DNA from: Vicinamibacteria bacterium
GTDB taxonomy: Bacteria; Acidobacteriota; Vicinamibacteria; Fen-336
Direction: 5' to 3'
NCBI GenBank assembly: GCA_035570235.1
Contig: DATMML010000042.1
Span: forward strand, 1 to 64,000
Length of the DNA stretch: 64,000 nucleotides
Shown: positions 18,279 through 32,757 of the stretch, piece after piece
How positions within the stretch are numbered: the stretch's first letter is position 1
How the letters are laid out: each line of letters starts with the position of its first letter
Translations under genes and position numbers: made by a program
The notes under the pieces: model-generated
Told to the model about the DNA's origin: nothing
The model's database searches: none
The model's input: the letters and a program-made list of their open reading frames with translations, nothing else

Positions 18279-18754
18279 GGCCTCCCTTCCCGCCCCCGCT
18301 CCCGCTCGAGCTCCTCGCAGCGGTTCTTGAGGGCGGTGTGCTCAAGCTGGAGGCGGGTGAGCTCTCGGACCACGTTGTGGCAGAGGTGGACCATGTAGAG
18401 GTTGATCTGGGCCTGACGGCTCAACACGTGATCGGTGTAGAGGCGCACCAGCGGACGCACCAGCTTCTTGACGAAGACGATGAGCTGGCCGGGCAGGCCC
18501 CGCCGGTGGGTCTGGATCCGGTAGTCCACGGAGATGTTCCAGTTGTGGTCGGGGGCCATGAGGCGGGCCAGGAGCTCGGGGTCGATCTCGGCCTCGTCCG
18601 CGAAGGCCTGGAGCTTGAGGGCCGTCATCTCCTGAACCTCTTCGTCCGTGTAGCGGCCTAGCTCGCGCTTCCTGCGGATCCGCTCCCGAATCTCGGCCAT
18701 GACCTCGGCGACGTCGATCCGCCCGTCCGGCTTGACCGTCCCGGCGTCTCCCAT
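18275..18754 (-). CDS. Charged coiled-coil protein in glycosyltransferase operon
   Basis: A 159-residue protein with no recognised domain. It opens with a basic helix (VAEVMAEIRERIRRKRELG), has a middle part with Trp/Tyr (PDHNWNISVDYRIQTHRRG), a hydrophobic/basic segment GQLIVFVKKLVRPLVRLYTD that may lie on the membrane, and a C-terminal coiled coil (NVVRELTRLQLEHTALKNRC). It could anchor or scaffold the two enzymes encoded next. ATG with GGAAGG 5 nt upstream, immediately after a terminator T-tract. Confidence 0.7.
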   Translation of the reverse strand: MGDAGTVKPDGRIDVAEVMAEIRERIRRKRELGRYTDEEVQEMTALKLQAFADEAEIDPELLARLMAPDHNWNISVDYRIQTHRRGLPGQLIVFVKKLVRPLVRLYTDHVLSRQAQINLYMVHLCHNVVRELTRLQLEHTALKNRCEELERERGREGRP

Positions 18755-18763
18755 AGGAACCTT

Positions 18764-18800
18764 CCAAAAAACAAAAGGAGACGGGATCGCTCCCGTCTCC
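18764..18800 (-). terminator. Intrinsic terminator between lipoprotein gene and glycosyltransferase operon
   Basis: On the minus strand a perfect 10-bp stem GGAGACGGGA/TCCCGTCTCC (18800-18777, loop of 4) is followed by a T-rich run (18776-18766). This is the clearest rho-independent terminator in the window. Only 9 nt separate the T-tract from the next ATG at 18754. Confidence 0.9.
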
Positions 18801-18825
18801 CTGGGCTCGTCGCAGTTGCCGACGG

Positions 18826-19824
18826 CTAGGGCTTCTTCGTGGCCGCCGGGGCCTTGGGAACCGGGGCCTTCCCCGCCGTGGCCGGGAGGGGTCCTGCGTC
18901 CACGACCTCGGGCCCGGACAGGGGACCCAGTTTGTCCGCCTCACCCACGTACAGATGGTAAACCAGGAGGCCCAGCTCCCGGTCATCGTTGTTGAGAGGG
19001 GGGGTCAAGAGCTTGGGGACGAACGACTGGTTCATGGCCAACCGGAGGTCGACCCACTCGTCGTTGCCCAAGTCGGCGGCCTTGACCCGGATCTTCTTCC
19101 GGAACACCTCCGAGCCTTCGATTGGGATCACGACCCCGTTCTTGCCCCCGATGGAGACCGTGAGCACGGGGGGCTGGGGGAAGAACTTCACGCTGGTGTC
19201 GGCCTGGAGGTACACGATCACGTCTTTCCTGGGGTTCTTGAAGGAGACCAGGGCCTCCTTCTTGGTCCAGGTCCTTTCCACGCTGGGGTTCTCGGGCTGG
19301 GCCTCGGGGTTGTGCCAGCCCTCCTTGTAGACCAAGAAGATGTTCTCGGTCTGGGGCAAAAGCTCCATCCGGGCGACCTTGTATTCGCGCAGCCCCTTGT
19401 CCTCGCCCTTCAGGGGCAGCCGCTCCCCCCGTCCCGGGTGCGGGTAGAGGCCCATGCGGACCTCCAGCTCGCCCACGTAGGGATAGATGGGAATGAACTT
19501 GGTGCGGGTGTAGGTGTAGGTCTTGCCCGGCTCCCAGGCGGAGGGAGGCGGGGTCGGCATGTGGTCGTCCTCGAAGAGCATGACATCGTGCGAGTCAAGG
19601 AAGTGCACGAGGGCGCGGTAGTCCTTGTCCAGCTTCTTGGCCCCTGGTTCCACCGTCCAGGTGTAGGTGATTTCGATGGCGCTGCCCAGGGGCGCGCGCT
19701 CCCGGTTGACCTTGAAGGACGGCACTATAGGGTTGACTTCGGCCGGCTTGCGCCGGTTGCAGGCGGGCAGCAGGGCCATGACCGCGAATGCGGCGGCCAG
19801 CCCCGTGGAACGTCCAAGCTTCAT
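18826..19824 (-). CDS. Lipoprotein of unknown function
   Basis: A 332-residue protein with a lipoprotein signal (MKLGRSTGLAAAFAVMALLPAC, lipobox LPAC). After the lipid anchor come two apparent beta-sandwich modules: one with ITYTWTVEPGAKKLDKDYRA and another with LVSFKNPRKDVIVYLQADTS. A Pro/Ala/Lys-rich tail ends it. ATG 19824 is preferred over upstream starts because of the signal peptide and the GGAGAGGGAG site. It has its own promoter (19879-19907) and ends at the terminator before the glycosyltransferase operon, so a cell-envelope role is likely. Confidence 0.75.
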   Translation of the reverse strand: MKLGRSTGLAAAFAVMALLPACNRRKPAEVNPIVPSFKVNRERAPLGSAIEITYTWTVEPGAKKLDKDYRALVHFLDSHDVMLFEDDHMPTPPPSAWEPGKTYTYTRTKFIPIYPYVGELEVRMGLYPHPGRGERLPLKGEDKGLREYKVARMELLPQTENIFLVYKEGWHNPEAQPENPSVERTWTKKEALVSFKNPRKDVIVYLQADTSVKFFPQPPVLTVSIGGKNGVVIPIEGSEVFRKKIRVKAADLGNDEWVDLRLAMNQSFVPKLLTPPLNNDDRELGLLVYHLYVGEADKLGPLSGPEVVDAGPLPATAGKAPVPKAPAATKKP

Positions 19825-19878
19825 TCTCCCTCTCCTGGCGGTCCTTGATAGTTGCAGTTTGGCGGCCAAAACCCCCCA

Positions 19879-19907
19879 ACGATACTGATTCGGGACAGGT
19901 GTGTCAA
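19879..19907 (-). promoter_or_regulatory. Promoter of the lipoprotein gene
   Basis: On the minus strand TTGACA (19907-19902), 17-bp spacer, TATCGT (19884-19879). Leader of about 50 nt to ATG 19824. A TATAGT box at 19929-19934 on the plus strand may serve the divergent microcompartment gene, but no good -35 matches it. Confidence 0.65.
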
Positions 19908-19982
19908 TGAAGGCCCCACCCCATATGCTATAGTCGCGCTGTTCCCGGTCGACGCCTACCAAGCCGGCCTCGGGAGGTTCGA

Positions 19983-20276
19983 ATGTCCATGGAAGCACTG
20001 GGGATGGTGGAGACCAAGGGACTCGTCGGCTCCATCGAAGCCGCCGATGCCATGGTCAAAGCCGCCAATGTTGTCCTCGTCGGGAAGGAATACATCGGGG
20101 CCGGCTACGTCACGGTGCTCGTGCGGGGCGACGTGGGAGCGGTCAAGGCGGCCACCGACGCCGGCGCGGCCGCCGCTCGCCGGGTAGGGGAACTGGTGTC
20201 GGTGCATGTGATTCCGCGCCCCCACCAGGAGGTGGAGAAGGTCCTCCCCGGCGGCGCCGACGCCAAGAAGGCTTAG
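19983..20276 (+). CDS. Bacterial microcompartment hexameric shell protein (BMC-H)
   Basis: A 97-residue single BMC domain: [20 protein letters not shown] at the start, then [40 protein letters not shown] and the terminal strand [20 protein letters not shown]. This is the PduA/EutM/CcmK-type protein that forms hexamers tiling the shell of a protein organelle. Length is normal. GGGAGG precedes the ATG. It is followed 18 nt later by an acylating aldehyde dehydrogenase, the common core enzyme of metabolosomes. No pentamer (BMC-P) gene is in the window. Confidence 0.93.
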   Translation: MSMEALGMVETKGLVGSIEAADAMVKAANVVLVGKEYIGAGYVTVLVRGDVGAVKAATDAGAAAARRVGELVSVHVIPRPHQEVEKVLPGGADAKKA

Positions 20277-20294
20277 CCTCTTCCCCCGCCGTCC

Positions 20295-21935
20295 ATGACG
20301 ATCCAGGACCCGGACCTCCTCTCCATCCAGCAGGCGCGGAGCTTGGCCGCGAAAGCGCGCGAGGCCCAGCGGGCGCTGGCCGAGTTCTCGCAGGAGAAAA
20401 TCGACCGCGTCGTGGACGCCATGGCCGAGGCCAGCCGGGGCGCAGCCGAGCAGCTGGCCCGCCTGGCCCACGAGGAAACTGGCTTCGGCAACGTCAAGGA
20501 CAAGACGACCAAGAACCTTTTCTCGGCGGTGGATGTGCACGCCTACATCCGGCCCCTGCGAACGGTCGGCATCCTGCGCGAGGACCCCGTGGCCCGGGTG
20601 GTGGAGATTGCCGAGCCCATGGGTGTGGTGGCCGCGATCATCCCCTCCACCAACCCCACCTCGACCGCGATCTTCAAGGCCCTCATCTCCATCAAGGCCC
20701 GCGACGCGGTCGTCCTGAGCCCACACCCTTCCGCTCGGCGCTGCATCCAGGAGACGGTCAAGGTCATGCACGGGGCGGCGGTGGCCGCGGGGCTGCCCCC
20801 CGACGCCCTCTCCTGCATGACGGACGTGACCCTCGAGGGGACCCAGGAGCTGATGCGCACCCGGGCCACGGGGGTGATCCTGGCCACGGGAGGGATCGGC
20901 CTCGTCCGCGCCGCCTACTCCTCCGGCAAGCCCGCCTACGGGGTGGGTCCGGGCAATGTCCCCGCCTACATCGAGAAGACCGCCGACGTGCCCAAGGCGG
21001 TGCGGGACGTGATCAACGGCAAGACCTTCGACTACGGCACCCTCTGCTCGTCCGAGCAGTCGCTCGTCTGCGACGAGGCGATCCGGGACCAGGTCATCGC
21101 GGAGGTGAAGAAAAACGGCGGGTACTTCCTGAACGAGGCGGAAACGGCCGCGGTCTCCCGGGTGGTGGTCACCCCCCAGCGTCTGGCCAATCCCGAGATC
21201 GTGGGCCGACCCGCCCCCTACATCGCCGAGAAGGCGGGCTTCGCGGTCCCCCCCGCTACTCGTGTCCTCCTGGCCCCCCTCGCGGGGGTGGGCCGTGACT
21301 TCCCGCTCTCGATCGAGAAGCTGTCACCGGTGCTGGCCTTCTATGTGGTCAAGGACTGGCACGAGGGCTGCGAGCGCTGCCTCCAACTCCTGCGCTACGG
21401 AGGAACCGGCCACACGCTGGGAATCCACAGCGGAGACGACGCGGTAATCCGGGAGTTCGCCTTCAAGAAGCCGGTTTTCCGGATCGTGGCCAACACCCAG
21501 ACCTCGATGGGGGCCACCGGCTATACGACCGGCCTCGCCCCCTCCATGAGCCTCGGTTGCGGGGCCTACGCCGGCAACATCACCTCCGACAACATCACGC
21601 CCCTCCACCTCATCAACATAAAGCGCCTGGCCTACGAGCGGCCGCGCGGCGCCTCCGCCAAGACCCCGCCTGCCTTGATCGACAAGGTGGCCGCCTTCGT
21701 CGAGGGCCGCCTCGGTTCGACGCCGGCGCCGCCCCCAACCCCACCCCTGACCACCCGTGCCCCTGCCCCTGATGCCCTCCTCGACTTCGTGTCCGAGGAC
21801 GATGTCCGGCGGGCTCTACGGGAAGGCCGGGTCTTGCGCCTGGCCCCCCGAGCCATTGTGACCCCCGCCGCCCGGGACGCTGCCTCCGGGACCCAGGTTC
21901 TCCTCGCGCCGGAAGGCCCGCCCGCCAAGTCCTGA
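20295..21935 (+). CDS. CoA-acylating aldehyde dehydrogenase, microcompartment-associated
   Basis: A 546-residue enzyme of the EutE/PduP/AdhE-N type that converts an aldehyde, CoA and NAD to acyl-CoA. Visible: cofactor region [20 protein letters not shown], catalytic Cys in [13 protein letters not shown], and [17 protein letters not shown] near the end of the core. Core enzymes have about 460-480 residues; here a Pro-rich linker (about 475-495) leads to a C-terminal segment [20 protein letters not shown] and a short tail, which could be a cargo-targeting peptide or small domain. It is paired with the shell gene. Confidence 0.92.
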   Translation: MTIQDPDLLSIQQARSLAAKAREAQRALAEFSQEKIDRVVDAMAEASRGAAEQLARLAHEETGFGNVKDKTTKNLFSAVDVHAYIRPLRTVGILREDPVARVVEIAEPMGVVAAIIPSTNPTSTAIFKALISIKARDAVVLSPHPSARRCIQETVKVMHGAAVAAGLPPDALSCMTDVTLEGTQELMRTRATGVILATGGIGLVRAAYSSGKPAYGVGPGNVPAYIEKTADVPKAVRDVINGKTFDYGTLCSSEQSLVCDEAIRDQVIAEVKKNGGYFLNEAETAAVSRVVVTPQRLANPEIVGRPAPYIAEKAGFAVPPATRVLLAPLAGVGRDFPLSIEKLSPVLAFYVVKDWHEGCERCLQLLRYGGTGHTLGIHSGDDAVIREFAFKKPVFRIVANTQTSMGATGYTTGLAPSMSLGCGAYAGNITSDNITPLHLINIKRLAYERPRGASAKTPPALIDKVAAFVEGRLGSTPAPPPTPPLTTRAPAPDALLDFVSEDDVRRALREGRVLRLAPRAIVTPAARDAASGTQVLLAPEGPPAKS

Positions 21936-21974
21936 GCGCTCTGTGCTACTATCCTGTGACACGCCGCCCGGAGG

Positions 21975-23648
21975 GTGCACTTGGGTCCATCGTGGACGGG
22001 TCGGAGGTGCGAAATTGTTGTGCTCGCGGGGGTTATTGCCTCCGGATGCGCTCACGGCGGCTCCGCTCCTCCCACTGCACCCCGGGCCCAAGCCAGCCCC
22101 TCTCCGGATCCAGTCGCGTCCCTGATCGCGGACGCGGACGCCCACCTTTCCACCGGTCTCGCCGAGGCCGGCAATGGCCACCTGAACCGCGCCCGCGAGG
22201 AATTCGATCGTGCCGTCGACACCTACTTGACGGCTCCCGGCGGTGCTCTGGCCAGCGTCCGGCTCGGCGAGGCCTACCGCCGAACCCTCGAGGTCATCCA
22301 CCTACGCGAGATGGAAGCCTTTGCGGCCGGAGACGGCTTCACCGAAGCCCGGACCGAGCCCGCCTCCATCGATGACGTGGGCGACCTGCCCGTGGCCGAG
22401 CAGCCCGTCTCCGAGGAGTCGCGGGCGCGGGCCGCGGAGGCGGTCCAGGGTGAGGCCTTTGACCTCCCGGTCGAGCTGAACGACAAGGTGCTGTCCTGCG
22501 TCGAGCTCTACCAGGGCCGGCTCCGGGACTGGTTCGAGGCGGCCCTGTCCCGTGGCCAGCGCTACCTGCCCCGGATCCGGCAGGTCCTGGCTTCGGAGGG
22601 CGTCCCCCAGGACCTGGCCTATGTGGCTATGGTGGAGAGCGCCTTCCGGCCCGCGGCCTACTCCCGGGCCAAGGCCAAGGGAGTGTGGCAGTTCATCGCG
22701 GCCACGGGAAAGCGCTACGGCCTGGAGCAGGACTGGTGGGTCGACGAGCGCAGCGATCCCGAGAAGGCCACGCGTGCGGCGGCCGCATACCTGAAGGCGC
22801 TGTACGCTATGTTCGGGGACTGGAACCTGGCCCTGGCCGCCTACAACGCAGGCGAGCTGGTGGTGCAGCGAGGGATCGATCGGTACAAGACGAGCGACTT
22901 CTGGCAGCTCAGCCGAACCCGCGCACTGCGTCGGGAGACGCGGAACTACGTCCCCCTAATACACGCGGCGATCGTGGTGGCCAAGGCTCCAGAGAAGTAC
23001 GGCATCGAGATCTCCCCCGAGCCCGTCCCGGCCTACGAGAGCGTCCCCGTGCGGGGAGCGGTGGATCTGCGCGTGATCGCGGAGTGCGTAGAGACGCCCG
23101 TGCAGGATCTCCAGATGCTCAACCCCGAGCTCCGGCGCCTGGCGACCCCCGCCAACCGGACCTTCGATCTCAAGGTTCCGGAGGGACGGGGCGCGCCGCT
23201 CGGAGCCTGCCTTGAGGCCTTGCCGCCTGAGAAGCGGGTCAAGTTCCGGACGCACGTGGTCGCCCGTGGCCAGACGCTCGCCAGCATCGCACAGGCCAAT
23301 GCGGTGCGCGCCCGCGACATCGCCGACGCCAATGGCCTGTCGCTCCAGAAACGGCTGGCCGTGGGCACCGAGTTGATCATCCCCATCGATCCCCGCACCA
23401 AGGCGCCCCCGGTGCGACAGGCGGCCAAGGTGGCCCCCCCGCCGGTCAAGCCTTCCCCGACGGACCTCGCCGACCGCCGGCCCGCCCGCATCACCTACAA
23501 GGTCAAGCCCGGTGACACCCTGACCGCCATCGCCTCCCAGTACGGCACCACGATCCGTGATCTGCAGACCTGGAACGGGCTGCGTGGGACCCGTATCGCC
23601 GCGGGAGAGACGCTGACCATCTACACCGCCAGCGGCTCAAAGAACTGA
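21975..23648 (+). CDS. Membrane-bound lytic transglycosylase with two LysM domains (MltD-like)
   Basis: A 557-residue secreted protein. A lipoprotein-like signal (IVVLAGVIASGC) is followed by a variable region and an SLT domain (about 190-330) with the catalytic Glu in VAMVESAFRP, KGVWQFIAATGKRYGL and LALAAYNAGE. Two LysM modules sit at about 420-465 (VVARGQTLASIAQANAVRA) and 505-550 (YKVKPGDTLTAIASQYGTT). It should cleave glycan strands of peptidoglycan to 1,6-anhydro ends. The GTG at 21975 is uncertain; GTG 22020 would start nearer the signal core. Confidence 0.9.
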   Translation: MHLGPSWTGRRCEIVVLAGVIASGCAHGGSAPPTAPRAQASPSPDPVASLIADADAHLSTGLAEAGNGHLNRAREEFDRAVDTYLTAPGGALASVRLGEAYRRTLEVIHLREMEAFAAGDGFTEARTEPASIDDVGDLPVAEQPVSEESRARAAEAVQGEAFDLPVELNDKVLSCVELYQGRLRDWFEAALSRGQRYLPRIRQVLASEGVPQDLAYVAMVESAFRPAAYSRAKAKGVWQFIAATGKRYGLEQDWWVDERSDPEKATRAAAAYLKALYAMFGDWNLALAAYNAGELVVQRGIDRYKTSDFWQLSRTRALRRETRNYVPLIHAAIVVAKAPEKYGIEISPEPVPAYESVPVRGAVDLRVIAECVETPVQDLQMLNPELRRLATPANRTFDLKVPEGRGAPLGACLEALPPEKRVKFRTHVVARGQTLASIAQANAVRARDIADANGLSLQKRLAVGTELIIPIDPRTKAPPVRQAAKVAPPPVKPSPTDLADRRPARITYKVKPGDTLTAIASQYGTTIRDLQTWNGLRGTRIAAGETLTIYTASGSKN

Positions 23649-23786
23649 GCCCGCCCCGTTCGCCCGAACGGAGCCGCGGTGGAAATCGCTCGGGGCGGCC
23701 CTCCGGACCCTGGGGCGGCACCATCGGGGATGTTGCGCTCCGGATACGGAATCGACCCATCTTCTTCAAGAAGTTGGAGAATTGCC

Positions 23787-23815
23787 TTGACCGGCCTACT
23801 CTCCCGTGCTAGCCT
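23787..23815 (+). promoter_or_regulatory. Promoter of the M23 peptidase gene
   Basis: TTGACC (23787-23792), 17-bp spacer, TAGCCT (23810-23815). The -10 is a weak match to the general consensus but follows the TAGNNT form seen repeatedly in this window. Leader of about 90 nt. Confidence 0.5.
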
Positions 23816-23912
23816 TCGTGGCCTTTCGCTCAAAGCCAGGGACGAAGTGTAAACGTCTGGTGACCTAAGTTTGGGCGGCCCCGCGCAGGGCCCGAGAAAG
23901 CTCGGAGCAGAG

Positions 23913-24809
23913 ATGGCGAACGAGTTTTACACCCTCATCGTGGTTCCGCACGCCAAGGCCCGCTTTCGGAAATTCCAGATTTCGGTTCGGCTCACCAAAT
24001 GGGTACTGGGCGTGGTCGCGGTTCTGGCCCTCGCTCTGGTCGGCATCCTCGCCCATTACACCTGGATAAACGTGGAGGTGGCCGAGCTGCGCCGCCTGCG
24101 CGTGGAGAACCTAGCCCTTTCTACCAAGGCACAAGCCTACGAACAGAATACAGGCAAGCTCCAGGCCAAGCTGCTCACCCTCCAGAACATGGTGATGAAG
24201 CTGGGGGTCATGGCCGGTCTCGAGCCCAGCCTGCCCGACGCCAAGCTGGGAGGCGTGGGGGGCGTCTCAAGCCTGGAGTCCACCGCGCCGTCCATCGAGC
24301 CGTCGCTCTCGATGCAGGCCATGGAGAAGAACGTCGAGGACCTGACGGAGCGGTCCTCGAGGCTTGAAGAGTTCTACCAGGACCAGAAGGTCCTCCTAGC
24401 CTCGACCCCGTCCATCTGGCCGGTTCGCGGGTACCTCTCGGCCGCATTCGGCAACCGGCTGGATCCCTTCACCGGGCTCAAGGACTTCCACTCCGGTATC
24501 GACATCTCCACGCCTCTGGGCACCAAGGTCCAGGCCCCGGCCGACGGGCTTGTGATTGCGGCGCACCCCAGCGGTGGCTACGGTAACGCGGTCGTAATCG
24601 ACCACGGCTTCGGCATCGTCACCCGCTACGCCCACCTGGCCGGGTTCAACTCCCGGCCCGGGCAGCGCGTGCGGCGGGGGGACGTTATCGGTTTCGTGGG
24701 CAGCACCGGCAAGTCCACGGCTCCTCACCTGCACTACGAGGTCTGGGTCCGTGACCAGGCCCAGAACCCGATCCAGTTCATCCTGGACGAGTATCGGAGC
24801 TTTGGTTAG
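23913..24809 (+). CDS. Membrane-anchored M23 family peptidase with coiled coil
   Basis: A 298-residue inner-membrane protein. The N-terminus MANEFYTLIVVPHAKARFRK resembles a group of membrane-anchored peptidases; one transmembrane helix follows (WVLGVVAVLALALVGILAHY), then a coiled coil (about 60-165). The C-terminal LytM/M23 domain has zinc ligands in FHSGIDIS and HLHYEVW, with ADGLVIAAHPSGGYGNAVVI. It probably cuts or regulates cutting of peptidoglycan cross-links. ATG 23913 is preferred; an in-frame start at 23871 lacks family support. It follows the lytic transglycosylase, consistent with a wall-remodelling block. Confidence 0.92.
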   Translation: MANEFYTLIVVPHAKARFRKFQISVRLTKWVLGVVAVLALALVGILAHYTWINVEVAELRRLRVENLALSTKAQAYEQNTGKLQAKLLTLQNMVMKLGVMAGLEPSLPDAKLGGVGGVSSLESTAPSIEPSLSMQAMEKNVEDLTERSSRLEEFYQDQKVLLASTPSIWPVRGYLSAAFGNRLDPFTGLKDFHSGIDISTPLGTKVQAPADGLVIAAHPSGGYGNAVVIDHGFGIVTRYAHLAGFNSRPGQRVRRGDVIGFVGSTGKSTAPHLHYEVWVRDQAQNPIQFILDEYRSFG

Positions 24810-24914
24810 GCGGGGCGCCTCCTTTTAGGAGCCCCAGATCTCCCCTCCCTCCCCTAGCACCCTCCGTTCGCGGCCGGTCGCTCCAGACTCACTATTCCCT
24901 TCGCCTGCCGGGGT

Positions 24915-24944
24915 TTGACCCTGTCGGGGCCGCCCTGTTATTCT
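24915..24944 (+). promoter_or_regulatory. Promoter of secA
   Basis: TTGACC (24915-24920), 18-bp spacer, TATTCT (24939-24944). Predicted leader of about 80 nt to the TTG start of secA. Confidence 0.6.
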
Positions 24945-25031
24945 GTTGGGCTATAGTGGGGTCGAGGGCGGCTCAGCATCGGCTCCCCCCGCTGGATCCG
25001 CCCTCTCTCCGGGGGTGACCGTGGAGGCTCA

Positions 25032-30646
<5,615 letters not shown>

Positions 30647-30650
<4 letters not shown>

Positions 30651-32203
30651 CGACGACCGCGCTCGGCCGCTGGGGCGGCGCCCTGGGACGGATGTGGCGG
30701 GGGCCCGAACGCCTGGAGATGGAGGTGGGCCCCGCAGGGCCCCGGGGAGAGCTGGGCGTGCCCTCCGCGGAGGACGGGGTCTGGGAAGTGGTGACCGTCC
30801 AGGGCCGGCCGTGCCTGACCCCGAACGAGACCTCCTACTACCTCTACGTAACCCTGCCCCCCCACGTCCTGGCCCGCTCCCCGGAGGCGATCTGGCTCGA
30901 CGTCGAGTACTTTGGGGAGCGTTACGGTGAATTCCGCGTCCAATACGCCTCCCAGGACCGATCCCTTCCCCAAGACGGGCTCTACAAGCCCGCCGAGCAG
31001 CGCTGGACGGGCGACACCGCCGGCCTCCGTCGCTTCCGCCGGGCCCTCTTCTTCCTCCCGGCCTTCGACCCTGGCCGGACCCAGAATCAGGGCGCCTCGC
31101 TCCGTCTGGAGTTTCGCCGCGAGCTCCTAGTCTCCCGACTCCGCGCGAGCTTCGAGGAGCCCACCGACGTGGCCGCTTTCCCCGCGCTCGCCCCTCTCCC
31201 CGAGCTCAGAAAGATGCCGGGGCGGTTCTATCCCATCAACTACCTGTTCATCGAGATCACCAACGCCTGCAACTTCAAGTGCACCTGGTGCCCCGACGAG
31301 ATCATGAACCGCCGCCGCGGCTTCATGAAGAAGGACAAGGTTTTCCGCCTCCTGGACCAGATTGCGGAGAAGAAGTCCTGGCTGGGCCCCCTCTACCCAG
31401 TGAAGCTCCACCAGATGGGCGAGCCCATGCTGCACCCGGACCTGGTCGAGATCGTGGAGCGGGCGGAGCGCCAGGGGGTGGGCATCGAGCTCAACACCAA
31501 CTGTGGCCTCATCACGCAGGAGAAAGTGGACGGCCTCTACCGGGCCGGCCTCACCAACCTCATCCTCTCCTACCAGACCCCGGACCCCGACTCCTTCAAG
31601 ACCCGGAAGGCCCCCCGCCTGGTGTTCGATGAGTACCGGGACAAGGTGCGCCTGGCCGTGGAGCGCAAGGCGGCCTTGCGGGCCCGGACCAACATCGAGA
31701 TCGACATCATGAACACCAAGCACGTCGATGGCCAGCGGATCGTGAGCGCGGAGGAACAAGCGGTGGCCTTCGTGCAAGACTGGATCGCCTTCGCCCGGTC
31801 CCTCGAGAAGAAGTACGGGCTTCCCCCGCGAGACCACAACGACGAGGAGGTTCGCTCCCGCCGCTTCCTCGATCAGGACGAGAACGGCAGCCGCTACACC
31901 CTCTTGGACGGCGTCCACCTCATCTGGAAGCGCTACCACACCTGGGGCAACGTGATCGGGGGCCACACCACCGCCGTCGTGCCCGATACCTACTGCCCCG
32001 CCCCCTACGACCAGTTCGTGGTCCAGTGGAACGGCGACGTCACCACTTGTTGCACGGACTACGAAGGCCGCACCAAGACCGCCAATGTGTTCGCCACCTC
32101 CATCGAGGCCATCTGGAAGGGCGACCGTCTCAAGCAGCGCAAGAAGGACATGCTCGCGGGGCGCCTCTTGGACGTGTGCGCGAAGTGTCAGGGGGTCAAG
32201 TAG
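30647..32203 (+). CDS. Radical SAM enzyme with SPASM-type cluster domain
   Basis: A 518-residue protein. An N-terminal domain of about 190 residues has no recognised family. The radical SAM core starts NYLFIEITNACNFKCTWCPD (CxxxCxxC for the 4Fe-4S cluster), with LHQMGEPMLHPDLVEIVERA and LNTNCGLITQEKVDGL. The C-terminus carries a SPASM-like set of Cys: YCPAPYDQFVVQWNGDVTTC, a further Cys, and the final DVCAKC. SPASM enzymes modify peptides or proteins or act on carbohydrates; no precursor peptide gene is visible. GTG start inside the lipoprotein stop. Confidence 0.9.
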
Positions 32204-32227
32204 GCGGCGCGCCGGTCTCGGCGGGGG

Positions 32228-32749
32228 TCAGGCGGGGTGGGTACGGGTGAGGGCCCGGATGCGCTCGGCCTCCCCCGGGTAGCGCCGGATCAGCGCCTCC
32301 CGCTCGCCGCCTTCGTAGTCCAGGACGTCCCAGCCGGGGGCCATGGTCGTGCCCAGGAGGGCAAGGCGTCCTCCGGCCCGCAGCCGCGAACCCTGCCAGG
32401 CGCCGCGCGGTACCACCAGCTGCACACTCTGGCCAGCCTCCAGGTCGGGCCCCAGGACCGCGAGCTCGCTCTTTCCGTCGGCGTGGAGCAGGAGGAGCTC
32501 CACCGGGTCTCCCAGATAGAAGTGGTAGACCTCCTCGGTGGGGAGGCGGTGGAGGGCGGAGAAGGAGTCGGCTTCGTCGGTGAGAAGGTAGTAAATGGCG
32601 GTGGAGAGGGGCTTCGCGCGCCCGTAGCGGGCGGGCAGGGCGGCGGCGGGAAGCATCTCTTCCGACACGTAGGTCTGGCGGAAATGACCCCCTTCCACAG
32701 GCAGGGGGTCGAGGCGAAGCCGGGCGATCAATTCCTGGGCCGTGATCAT
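32228..32749 (-). CDS. DUF985 cupin-fold protein
   Basis: A 173-residue single-domain cupin. Typical segments: ITAQELIARLRLDPLPVEGG at the start, STAIYYLLTDEADSFSALHR, EEVYHFYLGDPVELLLL, and the C-terminal GWDVLDYEGGEREALIRRYP. The family has a sugar- or nucleotide-like binding pocket of unproven activity. It begins 8 nt after dapD and ends the dapA-dapD operon; it has no known role in lysine synthesis. Convergent with the radical SAM gene. Confidence 0.85.
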   Translation of the reverse strand: MITAQELIARLRLDPLPVEGGHFRQTYVSEEMLPAAALPARYGRAKPLSTAIYYLLTDEADSFSALHRLPTEEVYHFYLGDPVELLLLHADGKSELAVLGPDLEAGQSVQLVVPRGAWQGSRLRAGGRLALLGTTMAPGWDVLDYEGGEREALIRRYPGEAERIRALTRTHPA

Positions 32750-32757
32750 GGCGCGCC

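Noticed and set aside
24811-24838. Possible hairpin after the M23 peptidase gene
   Set aside because: The stem GGGGC..CTCC/GGAGCCCC needs a bulge and has no T-tract after it; not supported as a terminator.
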